Positions 1 through 8,320 of a stretch of DNA of 64,000 nt are shown in pieces. Every line of letters starts with the position of its first letter. The first letter of the stretch is position 1. A program made the position numbers and the translations under genes. Source of the DNA: Fibrobacter sp. (GTDB lineage: Bacteria; Fibrobacterota; Fibrobacteria; Fibrobacterales; Fibrobacteraceae); NCBI GenBank assembly GCA_024398955.1, contig JAKSIG010000002.1, positions 48,649 through 112,648 of the forward strand, given 5' to 3'. The notes beneath the pieces were generated by a model that saw only the letters and a list, made by a program, of their open reading frames with translations, was not told the origin of the DNA and did no database searches.

Positions 1-168
1 ATCTTTGACTTCGGCGGCAATTTTTACCGGACAGTCGGTGGCATCGAACAAAGTGATGGGGCCAACGCCGCACTTTTCGTGCTGGATGCTGTCCCACAGT
101 TCGTTGATGTTTTTGCCAATGGGAGTCACTGCACCCATACCGGTAATAACAATGCGTCTTCTAGTCAT
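1..168 (-). CDS. fabF: Beta-ketoacyl-ACP synthase II, N-terminal part (cut by window edge)
   Basis: The minus strand from position 168 reads MTRRRIVITGMGAVTPIGKN and continues for 56 residues to the window edge. This is the typical opening of a FabF/KAS II condensing enzyme, which elongates acyl-ACP with malonyl-ACP in cytoplasmic fatty-acid synthesis. The catalytic Cys-His-His residues lie outside the window. A weak purine-rich site (GCGAGAA) precedes the ATG. It is the last visible gene of a minus-strand run with the acyl-CoA synthetase 85 bp upstream, so a lipid-metabolism operon is likely. Confidence 0.9.
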   Translation of the reverse strand, partial: MTRRRIVITGMGAVTPIGKNINELWDSIQHEKCGVGPITLFDATDCPVKIAAEVKD

Positions 169-253
169 AATTTTCTCGCTAAGTGTTTTTGCAAAATATA
201 GAAATCCCGACGCGGGTCTGCGCCGGGATATTTAAAGAGATTTAATCGTTTGA

Positions 254-1978
254 TTACTGCTCGTTACCCTGGGCTTCGATGCTGCTTGCGTCGGCCTTTG
301 CCTGGGATTCTTCGTTGGCCTTTTCCTTGTCGTTGTCACGGATGGTGGCACGACGGATCTTGCCGCTGATGGTCTTGGGCAGTTCAGAAACGAAGTCGAT
401 GTAGCGGGGGCTCTTGTAGGCTGCAGCAACCTTCTTTGTGAACAGCTGGATTTCCTTGGCCAGGTCCTTGGAAGCCTCGTAACCCTTGTGGAGCACGATG
501 GTTGCCTTTACTGCCTGTCCGCGGGCGGCATCTTCTACACCGGTCACAGCCACTTCCATAACGGCAGGATGCTGATGGAGAACTTCTTCCACTTCGAAGG
601 GGCTTACGCGGTAGCCAGAGGTCTTGATCAAGTCGTCGGTACGGCCAACGAACCAGTAGTAACCATCCTTGTCCTTCCAGGCGGTATCGCCGGTGTGGTA
701 GACTCCGCCTTCGAACACCTTCTTGGTGCGTTCGTCATCGCGGTAGTAACCGCCGAACAGGCCGAAGGGCTTGCCGCCGTCGATACGGATGATGATTTCG
801 CCCACTTCTTCAACGCCGCAGGAAGTTCCATCGGGGTTGATGATGTCCAGGTTGTAGCCGGGGGAGGGGCGTCCCATGGAACCGGGCTTGGCTTCCATCC
901 ATTCGTAGTTGCCAGTAATGAGGGTGGATTCGGTCTGACCGTAACCTTCGCGGAGCTTGTGTCCGGTCTTTTCGAGCCACTTATTGAAAATGTCGGAGCT
1001 GAGGGCTTCGCCTGCAGTGACGCAGTAGGTAAGGCTAGACAAGTCGTACTTGCTCAAGTCCTGCTGCAGCAAGTAGCGGTAGGCGGTAGGAGGTGCGCAG
1101 AATGTGGTAATCTTGTATTCGGCCATCTTTTCTAGCATCTTGCCGGGGATGAACACCTTCATGTCGTATACAAAGACTGCGGAACCTGCAATCCACTGAC
1201 CGTAGATCTTGCCCCACATGGCCTTGGCCCAACCGGTTTCTGCAATACTCAGGTGGCGGCCGCCATCAACGACGTGCTGCCAGAAACGTGCGGTATTGAT
1301 ATGGCCCAGCGGGTAGGTGAAGGTGTGGGCCACCATCTTGGGGTTGCTAGAAGTACCGCTAGTAAAGTAAACCAGCATAATGTCGTCGTTCTTGGTTGCT
1401 TCTTCGCCAATCGGACGGGGAAATTCCGGAGACATGATTTCGTAGTCGTCATAGAAGCTGATCCAGCCCTGACGAGCCTGGCCGATAGTCACAAGCTTTT
1501 CTACGGAAGAACACTTGGACTTGGCGGTTTCCACTTCCTTCTGGAGAGAGGGCTCGTCGTAGGACACCACCATCTTGATTTCTGCAGCATCGAAACGGTA
1601 TTCCAGATCGTGGGCAGAAAGCATGTTGGTTGCAGGAATGACAATGGCGCCAATGCGGTGGAGCGCTACAATAAAGAACCAGAATTCATAGCGACGGCGC
1701 AGAATGAGCATCACGCGGTCGCCCTTCTTGATCCCCTGTTCCTTTAGAAAGTTTGCGGTACGCTGGGAGGCGCGGGAAAGGTCTTTAAAGGTAAAGATAT
1801 GGCTTTCGTCGTTGTCGTCACACCATACCAGGGCTTCGCGCTTAGGTTCGTTCTTGGCGTACTCGTCCACGACATCATAGGCAAAATTGAAATTGTCGGG
1901 AATAGTAATCTTGAAGTTCTCGTGGAGATCTTCATAGGAGTTGTAGTCAACTCGACTTAAAAACTTATTTAAGATCAT
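254..1978 (-). CDS. Acyl-CoA synthetase (AMP-forming), medium-chain/acetyl-CoA synthetase type
   Basis: 574 residues of the ANL superfamily, which activates carboxylates to acyl-CoA through an acyl-adenylate. Visible motifs are the phosphate-binding loop YFTSGTSSNPK (about residue 210), YGQTE (about 345), the hinge region DDLIKTSGYR (about 447) and the catalytic-lysine region ISGKIRR (about 538). Overall layout resembles the medium-chain (MACS/ACSM-like) group more than classical acetyl-CoA synthetase. The last ~25 residues are a hydrophilic Glu/Lys/Ala tail beyond the usual end. It sits between a DUF2334 gene and fabF on the same strand. The exact acyl substrate cannot be told from sequence. 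Confidence 0.88.
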   Translation of the reverse strand: MILNKFLSRVDYNSYEDLHENFKITIPDNFNFAYDVVDEYAKNEPKREALVWCDDNDESHIFTFKDLSRASQRTANFLKEQGIKKGDRVMLILRRRYEFWFFIVALHRIGAIVIPATNMLSAHDLEYRFDAAEIKMVVSYDEPSLQKEVETAKSKCSSVEKLVTIGQARQGWISFYDDYEIMSPEFPRPIGEEATKNDDIMLVYFTSGTSSNPKMVAHTFTYPLGHINTARFWQHVVDGGRHLSIAETGWAKAMWGKIYGQWIAGSAVFVYDMKVFIPGKMLEKMAEYKITTFCAPPTAYRYLLQQDLSKYDLSSLTYCVTAGEALSSDIFNKWLEKTGHKLREGYGQTESTLITGNYEWMEAKPGSMGRPSPGYNLDIINPDGTSCGVEEVGEIIIRIDGGKPFGLFGGYYRDDERTKKVFEGGVYHTGDTAWKDKDGYYWFVGRTDDLIKTSGYRVSPFEVEEVLHQHPAVMEVAVTGVEDAARGQAVKATIVLHKGYEASKDLAKEIQLFTKKVAAAYKSPRYIDFVSELPKTISGKIRRATIRDNDKEKANEESQAKADASSIEAQGNEQ

Positions 1979-2005
1979 TGTTCTTTCCGTTATGCTTATG
2001 GACTG

Positions 2006-2779
2006 TTACAGGTCCTTGTACATCACTTTTTCACGCATGGTGGATACGTAACGGATTAAGTTCAAAATTCTCTTTTCGCCGATGGTGACAAAGTCTTTCT
2101 GGTGGAACACCAGACGAGGAATGCCTCCCGGAAGAGTCATGGTCAGACATGCCCTAGTCTGGGCGATCCCGAGAAGTACATCGGGAACGATGGAGAAACT
2201 GAGAGCCTTGGAAGGAATCTTCTTGATGGCTCCGTCTCTCTTGCTGTAAATAAAGTGCAGGTCTTCGTAGTTGTCGAACTGTTCCAGAGCCTGTTCGCGC
2301 AGGTGGCGGTTGCCGAACCAGATGGGCGGGACAAAGCCAGAGGGAATGGCGTGGCTGCAGTTGGCCTTCCAAAGGGCAAGGCTGCGCTTCAGGAGGGCGA
2401 TGGTGAACTTTTCGTCGAGACCGGCGAATTCGGCCTCGTTGCCAGAAATCCATTGGGCGATTTTACCAACCCAGGTCCTGTTTACAGCCAGGTCTGCACG
2501 GTGGTGTGCGCCGTGAATCATGATTTCGTAGCCTTCGTCAACGAACTGCTGGATGGTTGCCTGGAATTCTTCGGCTTCGGATTCCGGAACACCGCCGATG
2601 GAAGGGACCACGGCGATACTGATGGGGGAACCTGCGGCTTCGGCCAGCTTGCGGATCTGTGCAGATGCCTTCTTGAAGTTCTTGGCGTTAAAATTGTGGT
2701 AGCACAGAATGAACTTCTTGCGCTTGATTCTCTGCTCTTCGGCAGCCTGCAGGTCGGCAATATCCTTATTGATTTCCAT
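2006..2779 (-). CDS. DUF2334-type polysaccharide-deacetylase-like protein
   Basis: 257 residues. After a charged N-terminus the chain reads ILCYHNFNA, then a (beta/alpha)-barrel-like pattern with VVPSIGG and YEIMIHGAHHRAD, the conserved His-containing segment of DUF2334 proteins, which belong to the NodB-like carbohydrate esterase/glycoside hydrolase superfamily. The family implies metal-dependent deacetylation of a sugar or glycolipid; the substrate is unknown. No signal peptide is seen, so it is probably cytoplasmic. It follows a 36-residue membrane peptide gene by 26 bp and precedes the acyl-CoA synthetase by 27 bp, suggesting one transcript. Confidence 0.72.
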   Translation of the reverse strand: MEINKDIADLQAAEEQRIKRKKFILCYHNFNAKNFKKASAQIRKLAEAAGSPISIAVVPSIGGVPESEAEEFQATIQQFVDEGYEIMIHGAHHRADLAVNRTWVGKIAQWISGNEAEFAGLDEKFTIALLKRSLALWKANCSHAIPSGFVPPIWFGNRHLREQALEQFDNYEDLHFIYSKRDGAIKKIPSKALSFSIVPDVLLGIAQTRACLTMTLPGGIPRLVFHQKDFVTIGEKRILNLIRYVSTMREKVMYKDL

Positions 2780-2805
2780 AAAAAACCTCTGCTTTTAAAT
2801 TGTTG

Positions 2806-2916
2806 CTAGTTGTTGTCTTTGTCGAGCTTGTTGTTGATAAAGACATGGTATGCGGCAAACAGGGCTGCAGCAACGATTGCAATCCTACAGATGATTTTCT
2901 TTAAGGGGTTTTCCAT
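2806..2916 (-). CDS. Small single-pass membrane peptide (36 aa)
   Basis: A short reading frame begins MENPLKKIICRIAIVAAALF and ends NNKLDKDNN. One hydrophobic helix (about residues 9-25) follows a basic N-terminus and a short charged tail follows the helix, the layout of a small inner-membrane peptide. A good Shine-Dalgarno AGGAG lies 6 nt before the ATG (2,914-2,916). It is the first gene of the minus-strand run leading to the DUF2334 protein. I do not recognise a family; the strong ribosome site and placement are the support. Confidence 0.6.
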   Translation of the reverse strand: MENPLKKIICRIAIVAAALFAAYHVFINNKLDKDNN

Positions 2917-3106
2917 ATGGGACTCCTAGGTTTATTCAGATACAAAATAGAATAAATCGCCCAATGGGTTATGCAATTTTTGTGTTTTTTACGTTAAGGA
3001 ATAATACTTAATTACAGAATTTATGCAAGCATTTTGTAAACTTGTCTGTTTACGAATGTAATGACAAAAATCAGCGAAAAAATGCTGTTTTTATAAAAAA
3101 ATTTTA

Positions 3107-3373
3107 TTAGCCCCCGTTTTCTGCAACCCATATCTTAACGGTGCAGTTACTTTCGACAATTGCGTAAAGGTATTGTAGACCGCTAAACAGATGGCCTTTG
3201 GCGTTAAGTTCCAGGCAGGCTCCATAGGGGTCAAAACGCCCTTTTTTCATTTGTATGGCTGTAGCACGAATCCATTTCTCATCGAGAGGTTCATTGCTTT
3301 CGCTAGTGGCAATAAGCCCGCGGGCGGTCTCGGGGTCGATTTGTTTTAGGGAGCGTGTACGAGTTGGCGTCAT
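3107..3373 (-). CDS. Short ParB/plasmid-phage-like domain protein (88 aa), divergent
   Basis: The middle and C-terminal half (KWIRATAIQMKKGRFDPYG, then LFSGLQYLYAIVES) follows the pattern of a small phage/plasmid domain in which a helix with MxxGxW is followed by an LxDGQHRLxA segment. Here the usual DGQHR is replaced by SGLQY, so key polar residues are lost and any nucleotide- or DNA-related activity may be gone. It starts just downstream of the rpsD terminator and has no strong ribosome site. It may be a decayed mobile-element gene; function unknown. Confidence 0.45.
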   Translation of the reverse strand: MTPTRTRSLKQIDPETARGLIATSESNEPLDEKWIRATAIQMKKGRFDPYGACLELNAKGHLFSGLQYLYAIVESNCTVKIWVAENGG

Positions 3374-3384
3374 GAGTTACAAGA

Positions 3385-3418
3385 TATATAAAAGAAACAC
3401 CCCGCTTGCGCGAGGTGT
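3385..3418 (-). terminator. Rho-independent terminator of rpsD
   Basis: On the minus strand the 9-bp stem ACACCTCGC / GCGGGGTGT (one G-U pair) closes a GCAA tetraloop and is followed by TTTCTTTT. It lies about 40 bp after the rpsD stop, so rpsD is transcribed alone. Confidence 0.88.
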
Positions 3419-3456
3419 CTCCAAATGTTCCAGTTTTCGTTGGAAGAACTCGACTA

Positions 3457-4062
3457 CTAGCGAGAGTAGTATTCAACCACGAGCTGTTCTTCGAGCTGAA
3501 CGGGGATCTGATCGCGGAGCGGGAGCTTCACGAGAGAGCCGGACATCTTAGAAGCGTCAACGGTCAGATATTCAGGAACGGTTGCACCTGCTGCCAGGGC
3601 TTCCTTGATCTGAACGTGTTCCTTAGACTGTTCGCGAACTGCAATCACGTCACCAGCCTTGAGCTGACGAGACGGAGAGAAACTGCGGACGCCGTTCACG
3701 GTGAAGTGACCGTGAGCAACATACTGACGAGCAGCGAAGATGGTGCGAGCGAAGCCCATGCGGAGCACAGCGGCATCAAGACGGGTTTCGAGCAAGATCA
3801 TCAGGTTGTCACCAGCAGAACCGGCGCGACGGTTTGCTTCGGCATAAGCCTTAGCAAGCTGAGCTTCGGAAATGTTGTAGGTGAAACGAAGACGCTGCTT
3901 TTCGACGAGCTGCTGCTTGTACACAGAAGAGGACTTCTTGCGGTTCTGGCCATGCTGGCCAGGTGCAAAATGACGGCGGTCGAGAGCCTTCTGAGTCTTC
4001 TGAGAAACAGCAAGGTCCAGGGAACGGGCAACCTTGCCCTTAGGTCCACGGAAAGAGGACAT
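3457..4062 (-). CDS. rpsD: 30S ribosomal protein S4
   Basis: 201 residues beginning MSSFRGPKGKVARS. The S4 RNA-binding domain is visible (LETRLDAAVLRMGFA, then GHFTVNGVRSFSPSRQLKAGD minus its ends), and the C-terminus DQIPVQLEEQLVVEYYSR is typical of S4. The ATG at 4,062 is chosen because GAGGT lies 5 nt upstream and homologues begin here; an upstream in-frame extension would run into the leader and promoter. S4 binds 16S rRNA early in small-subunit assembly. It stands alone rather than in the alpha operon, with its own promoter, structured leader and terminator. Confidence 0.97.
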   Translation of the reverse strand: MSSFRGPKGKVARSLDLAVSQKTQKALDRRHFAPGQHGQNRKKSSSVYKQQLVEKQRLRFTYNISEAQLAKAYAEANRRAGSAGDNLMILLETRLDAAVLRMGFARTIFAARQYVAHGHFTVNGVRSFSPSRQLKAGDVIAVREQSKEHVQIKEALAAGATVPEYLTVDASKMSGSLVKLPLRDQIPVQLEEQLVVEYYSR

Positions 4063-4096
4063 ATTAACCTCGTAAAAGGAAGCTCTTTGGTTAACA

Positions 4097-4127
4097 CGTA
4101 TGTTGGTAGAGCTTAACACGACATACG
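4097..4127 (-). promoter_or_regulatory. Inverted repeat in the rpsD 5' leader
   Basis: The predicted ~74-nt rpsD leader contains the inverted repeat CGTATGT ... ACATACG (4,097-4,103 and 4,121-4,127, 17-nt loop) and two copies of CGTGTTAA on the minus strand (4,091-4,098 and 4,113-4,120). Ribosomal-protein leaders often bind their own product; autoregulation by S4 is an inference. Confidence 0.45.
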
Positions 4128-4142
4128 CTAAGTTGTGCCCCA

Positions 4143-4171
4143 TATATAGAAAATCTCGCGGGGGATTTCAA
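4143..4171 (-). promoter_or_regulatory. Sigma-70-type promoter for rpsD
   Basis: On the minus strand TTGAAA (4,166-4,171) and TATATA (4,143-4,148) are separated by exactly 17 bp, close to consensus. Transcription would start near 4,136 and give a leader of about 74 nt. Confidence 0.72.
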
Positions 4172-4296
4172 GCCGAGAAGGGGAGACTTGCACCGGAGGA
4201 ACGGCTTTTTTGGGAATTATTAGTTACGAGATCTCAATTATGAGATGAAAATAGGCGGCTTATAACAATTCGTAATTCATAAATCATAATTCATAA

Positions 4297-4315
4297 TTGT
4301 CTATATTATAGACAA
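4297..4315. promoter_or_regulatory. Perfect palindrome over the fdtA -10 region and start codon
   Basis: TTGTCTATA-T-TATAGACAA is a perfect 9+1+9 inverted repeat whose last base is the A of the fdtA ATG. A -10-like TATATT (4,302-4,307) lies inside it, 7 nt before the ATG, and no Shine-Dalgarno is present. Either a repressor operator or a stem at the mRNA 5' end is possible. The AT-rich region just upstream (4,270-4,297) repeats AATTCATAA-like words. Confidence 0.5.
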
Positions 4316-4719
4316 TGAATTGGAACGAACCGCAACTGATCGATATCCCCATCGTGCATGATGAACGTGGTAACCTGAGCGTTGTTGAAGGTGGCCAGCT
4401 GGTTCCCTTCGATATCAAGCGAGTTTATTATCTCTACGATGTTCCGGGTGGATCCACTCGCGGCGGTCATGCCCATCGTAAGCTTCGCCAGTTGATTTTT
4501 GCGGCCAGCGGTAGCTTTGACGTTGTGCTAGACGATGGAAAGACCCGTCAGAAGTTTCAGCTGAATCGCTCCTACAAGGGGCTGTACATTCCTACCATGA
4601 CCTGGCGTGAAATCGAGAATTTCTCCAGTGGCGCCGTTTGCATGGTGCTGGCCTCGGAACATTACGATGCTTCCGACTATATATATGAGTATGAAGACTT
4701 CCTGAAAGAAGTGAAATAA
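4315..4719 (+). CDS. fdtA: dTDP-4-oxo-6-deoxyglucose 3,4-ketoisomerase (FdtA/WxcM family)
   Basis: 134-residue single-domain cupin. The opening LIDIPIVHDERGNLSVVEG, the strands around RVYYLYDVPGG, RGGHAHRK with its paired histidines, and the C-terminal half (LYIPTMTWREIENFS, ASEHYDASDYI) match the FdtA/QdtA/WxcM family. These enzymes move the keto group of dTDP-4-keto-6-deoxyglucose from C4 to C3 before transamination. The partner aminotransferase follows at 5,862. RmlA and RmlB, which make the substrate, are not in the window. The ATG has no ribosome site and sits next to a palindrome. Confidence 0.85.
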   Translation: MNWNEPQLIDIPIVHDERGNLSVVEGGQLVPFDIKRVYYLYDVPGGSTRGGHAHRKLRQLIFAASGSFDVVLDDGKTRQKFQLNRSYKGLYIPTMTWREIENFSSGAVCMVLASEHYDASDYIYEYEDFLKEVK

Positions 4720-4764
4720 TGAGCCGGTGCGATCCTCTGTTATTATGCCAGAGGGATGTTTCCG

Positions 4765-5817
4765 CTAGAATTTTTTGGTGTAGCTGGCGTTGACTACGCC
4801 CTCTGCTCCAAAGGATTCCTTGTAATGGAATAAATCTTCGTTCAAGAAATTTCCCCGATCTTCCGTGGATATGCCCCAGGAAAAGTGATGGTATCCTAGC
4901 TGTGCGGCTTCCTGCAGGGCCATGATGTTCATGGGTGTTGTATGATGGAATAAATCGAAACTTTCGTCGGGGGAAATGTTCTGGTCGTGAATAACCTTCG
5001 TTTTGGGGAATACGAACTGCAACATCCCGCAGACGTATCGCCCATTACAGAATAGTCCTTTGAAGCGAATATTTTCGGGCAGTCTCTGCTTAAGGTCCAT
5101 CAGGTCATCCAATGTGTGGATGGGTTTGGTGTGATGCTTTTCCTTGGAGATTACTAGGAATTTGTAGAAGGTTGCGATGTCTTCTTCGCTGGTCATGTCG
5201 CGGTACTGGACGGTACCTTCAGGGACTGTCTCTACGAACTTATTGAAATCTTTCCAGAGTCGGCGCTGGTTCCTGTTGCACTGGGCCACAACGTCCATGC
5301 CGTTTTGGAGTTTGTTCTTGCTGCTCAGTTCCGTATAGCGGCTGTAGCCCAGATGCTCCAACATGTAGTCCAATAGGTCTGGACTTTCTTCGGCGAATAG
5401 GGTGGGGGTTGCTTTAAGGCGGGCCGCCTTAAAGTTGGTTGCCAGGTACTGGTCGGCTTGGGTCAGAATTTCCTTGAGCTGGCTTGCATTGTAGCAGGTC
5501 TTGGCGATTACAGGACCGCCAAAAGTAGAGCCTGGATGGGATACGAATTCGCCATCAATTTCTGCGCCGGGGAAGTAGGCTACAATGATACCGCCCTTGT
5601 GCAGCATGAAACTTCTGTCTACGAAACGGCCTTCCGGGTGGTAGTTCAAAAATCGCCTTGACTGCAGGAAAGTGCCGTTTACCGATTCGTGATTTACGAA
5701 TCGATCCAGTCTCTGGTCCAGTTCCTTAGTGTAGGGCAGAATTTCAAACATGTTCACAAAGTAGTAATTTCTTGAATCTTTTATCTCATAAATTGGCTGA
5801 TTTGTCAAAAATGACAT
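4765..5817 (-). CDS. GNAT/FemAB-like acyltransferase
   Basis: 350 residues. The C-terminal segment ([14 protein letters not shown] then [20 protein letters not shown]) is the pattern of FemAB/GNAT-fold acyltransferases found in surface-polysaccharide clusters, where lN..L..fK..fG lines the acceptor side. It lies between fdtA and the FdtB-type aminotransferase on the opposite strand, so it may acylate the amino sugar made by them; this is inference. The known FdtC acetyltransferase is of the unrelated hexapeptide-repeat type. Start uncertain: ATG at 5,817 or at 5,751; neither has a clear ribosome site. Confidence 0.65.
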   Translation of the reverse strand: MSFLTNQPIYEIKDSRNYYFVNMFEILPYTKELDQRLDRFVNHESVNGTFLQSRRFLNYHPEGRFVDRSFMLHKGGIIVAYFPGAEIDGEFVSHPGSTFGGPVIAKTCYNASQLKEILTQADQYLATNFKAARLKATPTLFAEESPDLLDYMLEHLGYSRYTELSSKNKLQNGMDVVAQCNRNQRRLWKDFNKFVETVPEGTVQYRDMTSEEDIATFYKFLVISKEKHHTKPIHTLDDLMDLKQRLPENIRFKGLFCNGRYVCGMLQFVFPKTKVIHDQNISPDESFDLFHHTTPMNIMALQEAAQLGYHHFSWGISTEDRGNFLNEDLFHYKESFGAEGVVNASYTKKF

Positions 5818-5861
5818 ACTCTGCTGATTTCAAAAAAAGGATATTTTCTACTTTAGCTTTT

Positions 5862-7067
5862 ATGTTACAAGTTCCCTACTACCCTTTGAAACGCGTAAAT
5901 GATTCCTTCGGGTCCGATATTAAGCGGGCTCTGGAACGAGTTGTTGATTCTGGATGGTTTATTCGCGGCCAAGAATGCAGTCTTTTTGAAGAACGCTTTG
6001 CGACGTATTGCGGAGCCAAGTATTGCGTTGGAGTGGGGAACGGTCTTGAAGCGCTTTCGCTAATTTTGAAGGGATATATTGAACTTGGCCGCCTGGAACC
6101 GGGTGACGGCGTTATTGTTCCTAGCAATACGTTCATTGCCACGTGGCTTGCGGTTAAGGCGGCAGGTCTTGTGCCGTTTCCGGCAGAACCTGACGAGGAA
6201 ACCTGCGTTTTGAGTCTGGGGTCTGTAGAATCTGCTTTTACCAATGCAAGACTTAGCGGTGTTGCGGTCAAGGCGATTTTGGCTGTTCATTTGTATGGCC
6301 GCCTTTGCCCAATGGATCGCCTAAAGGCTTATGCGGAAGACCGCGGCTTGCTTTTGCTGGAAGATGCCGCCCAGGCTCATGGTGCGGCAATGATGTGTAG
6401 CGCATCCGAAGATGGAGTGCAGAAAGTGTGCCGCGCAGGTAATCTGGGCGACGCTGCCGGCTTCAGTTTCTATCCTGGCAAGAACCTGGGTGCGCTTGGA
6501 GATGCCGGCGCAGTAGTTACTTCCGACGAATCTCTGGCTCGCGTTGTGCGAAAGCTCGCGAACTACGGTTCCGAGCAGAAGTATGTTCACGAATACGTAG
6601 GTGAAAATTCCCGCCTAGACGAAATGCAGGCCGCCGCTCTTTCGGTGAAACTCCCGCATCTGGATGCGGATAACGCCCGCCGTAACGAAATCGCCAGTCG
6701 CTATCTTGCAGAAATCAGGAATCCGCTGGTTCGTTTGCCGCAACCTGCTGTTTCTGCATCTTTGTCTGGCTTGCCTCTGTCGAACTGCGTGTGGCATATT
6801 TTTGCAATTCACTGCAGACAAGCCAATGGCGAAAGCTGTCGCGATGCAGTTCAGCTGCATTTGAAGTCCTGCGGTATCGAAACATTGATTCATTATCCGA
6901 CTCCGCCACATCAACAGAAGGCTTTTGCGGATGCATACGGCGTGGTTGAATATCCTATTGCAGAAAGACTGGCTCGTGAGGAACTGAGCTTGCCTCTTCA
7001 CCCCAATATGACCGAAGAAGAAATCTGCGCTGTTATTGATGGTGTGAACAGTTTTGAGGGCTGCTGA
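5862..7067 (+). CDS. fdtB: DegT/DnrJ/EryC1 sugar aminotransferase (FdtB-type)
   Basis: About 401 residues from the ATG at 5,862, where the chain begins [19 protein letters not shown] like family members; an in-frame start 90 bp upstream would overlap the divergent gene. Motifs include [19 protein letters not shown] with the PLP-contacting Asp, and the lysine for the Schiff base in [14 protein letters not shown]. These PLP enzymes put an amino group on C3 (or C4) of a keto-sugar nucleotide. With FdtA next door the likely product is dTDP-3-amino-3,6-dideoxyhexose. Its stop overlaps the start of the flippase gene (TGATG). Confidence 0.82.
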   Translation: MLQVPYYPLKRVNDSFGSDIKRALERVVDSGWFIRGQECSLFEERFATYCGAKYCVGVGNGLEALSLILKGYIELGRLEPGDGVIVPSNTFIATWLAVKAAGLVPFPAEPDEETCVLSLGSVESAFTNARLSGVAVKAILAVHLYGRLCPMDRLKAYAEDRGLLLLEDAAQAHGAAMMCSASEDGVQKVCRAGNLGDAAGFSFYPGKNLGALGDAGAVVTSDESLARVVRKLANYGSEQKYVHEYVGENSRLDEMQAAALSVKLPHLDADNARRNEIASRYLAEIRNPLVRLPQPAVSASLSGLPLSNCVWHIFAIHCRQANGESCRDAVQLHLKSCGIETLIHYPTPPHQQKAFADAYGVVEYPIAERLAREELSLPLHPNMTEEEICAVIDGVNSFEGC

Positions 7068-8320
7068 TGTTTGCGAAAAGTTTTTTAGGCTCTGGTGCAG
7101 TAACGGCTTTTAATGCCCTGCGTGCATTTGCCATTAATAAGTTGCTTGCTATTTTCTTGCCGCCGGCAGCCTTTGCCTGTGTTGGCCAGTTTATGAATTT
7201 GCTGACCATTGGGCAGGCTACTTCTAGCCTTGCGTTACAGAACGGCTGGACCAGTCTGACGGCACAGAATTTAAAAAACGAAAGGCAACTTCTTGGTGTA
7301 TGGCGAGGAGGCATTCGTCTTACGACATTCGCTGGACTTTTTACTTTTGTGGCTGCAGTTTTGTTCTGCTTTATGGCGCCTCTTGAAACCTTGTTCCCGG
7401 GAATGAATACCCGACTGGTTCAGGCGGCAATTCTGTTTGCGTTGCCTGGCATTTTTGCGACGAATATCATTTCGATTTGCGCTGCAGTCATGAATGGAAT
7501 GGGCGAAAACCGCAAGTGGGCCCTGATTAACATTGTAACCTCGCTCTGGCAGGTTGTCTGGGTTGCGTTTTTCCTGTATTCGGGCCGGCTGTCTGTTCTT
7601 TCCATTATTGCAACACAGTCCATTGTGGCTGGAGTCTTTGCCATTCAGATAGCTGGCAAGGCTGGCTTCAGCGTAAAAAAAATCTGGTCTACAGCGGCAG
7701 ATATCCGTGAACCTTGGTTGTCCTATGCCTTAATGGGGCTGGTACCCATGGTCATGACGCCTGTGGTTTTAACAGTTATAAGAACTTCGGTGGCAGCTAA
7801 TTTTGGGCAAGATGCTGCCGGTATTTGGCAGAGTGTCCTGAAGGTTTCTGATTTTCTCTTTATGATGATGTCTGCTGTTTTGACAGTCATTATCCTTCCT
7901 AAGGTTTCGGTGCAGCAAACACGACAGGACTTTTTTAAGCTGTTTAATCCATTGTTAGTTCGCGTTATGGGAATTTCCCTTGTTACGGTTGTCATCCTTT
8001 ATTTGTGTCGCGGATTCCTAGTGCAAATTTTATTTTCAAGAGCCTATATGGGTGCTGCTGATTATCTGTTTTATCAGCTGGTCGGCGATTTCTTTAGGGC
8101 GGGTGGTTTTTCTTTGGCCCTAGTTCTTATTGCACGTCGCGAAACGAAGAAATTTCTTTCTGTAGAAATCGGTTCCGAAATTTTCTTGGCTGTAGGATCA
8201 ATTGTCTTGATGAAATTTTTGGAATTTAATGGTCCCATGGCTGCCTATGCTCTAGAAAATTTCCTGTACTTCCTGGTAATGTTTATTGTGGTTAGGAGTT
8301 TGAAATGGAATACTCCATAA
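7067..8320 (+). CDS. wzx: Wzx-type lipid-linked oligosaccharide flippase
   Basis: 417 residues, almost all hydrophobic, with about 12 predicted transmembrane segments and short charged loops. The opening (FLGSGAVTAFNALRAFAINK then LLAIFLPPAAFACVGQFMN) resembles the WzxE branch of the MOP/PST superfamily, which flips undecaprenyl-diphosphate-linked repeat units across the inner membrane. It overlaps the upstream aminotransferase stop by one base and overlaps the next glycosyltransferase by 16 bp, so translation is coupled. Confidence 0.82.
   Translation: MFAKSFLGSGAVTAFNALRAFAINKLLAIFLPPAAFACVGQFMNLLTIGQATSSLALQNGWTSLTAQNLKNERQLLGVWRGGIRLTTFAGLFTFVAAVLFCFMAPLETLFPGMNTRLVQAAILFALPGIFATNIISICAAVMNGMGENRKWALINIVTSLWQVVWVAFFLYSGRLSVLSIIATQSIVAGVFAIQIAGKAGFSVKKIWSTAADIREPWLSYALMGLVPMVMTPVVLTVIRTSVAANFGQDAAGIWQSVLKVSDFLFMMMSAVLTVIILPKVSVQQTRQDFFKLFNPLLVRVMGISLVTVVILYLCRGFLVQILFSRAYMGAADYLFYQLVGDFFRAGGFSLALVLIARRETKKFLSVEIGSEIFLAVGSIVLMKFLEFNGPMAAYALENFLYFLVMFIVVRSLKWNTP

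Noticed and set aside
3036..3053. GTAAAC-N6-GTTTAC dyad in the 2,917-3,106 intergenic region as an operator
   Set aside because: Short dyad in AT-rich DNA, no promoter can be placed around it; chance is likely.
4730..4757. Hairpin CCTCTG/CAGAGG between convergent fdtA and acyltransferase genes as a terminator
   Set aside because: Only six pairs and no T run on either side; too weak to call.
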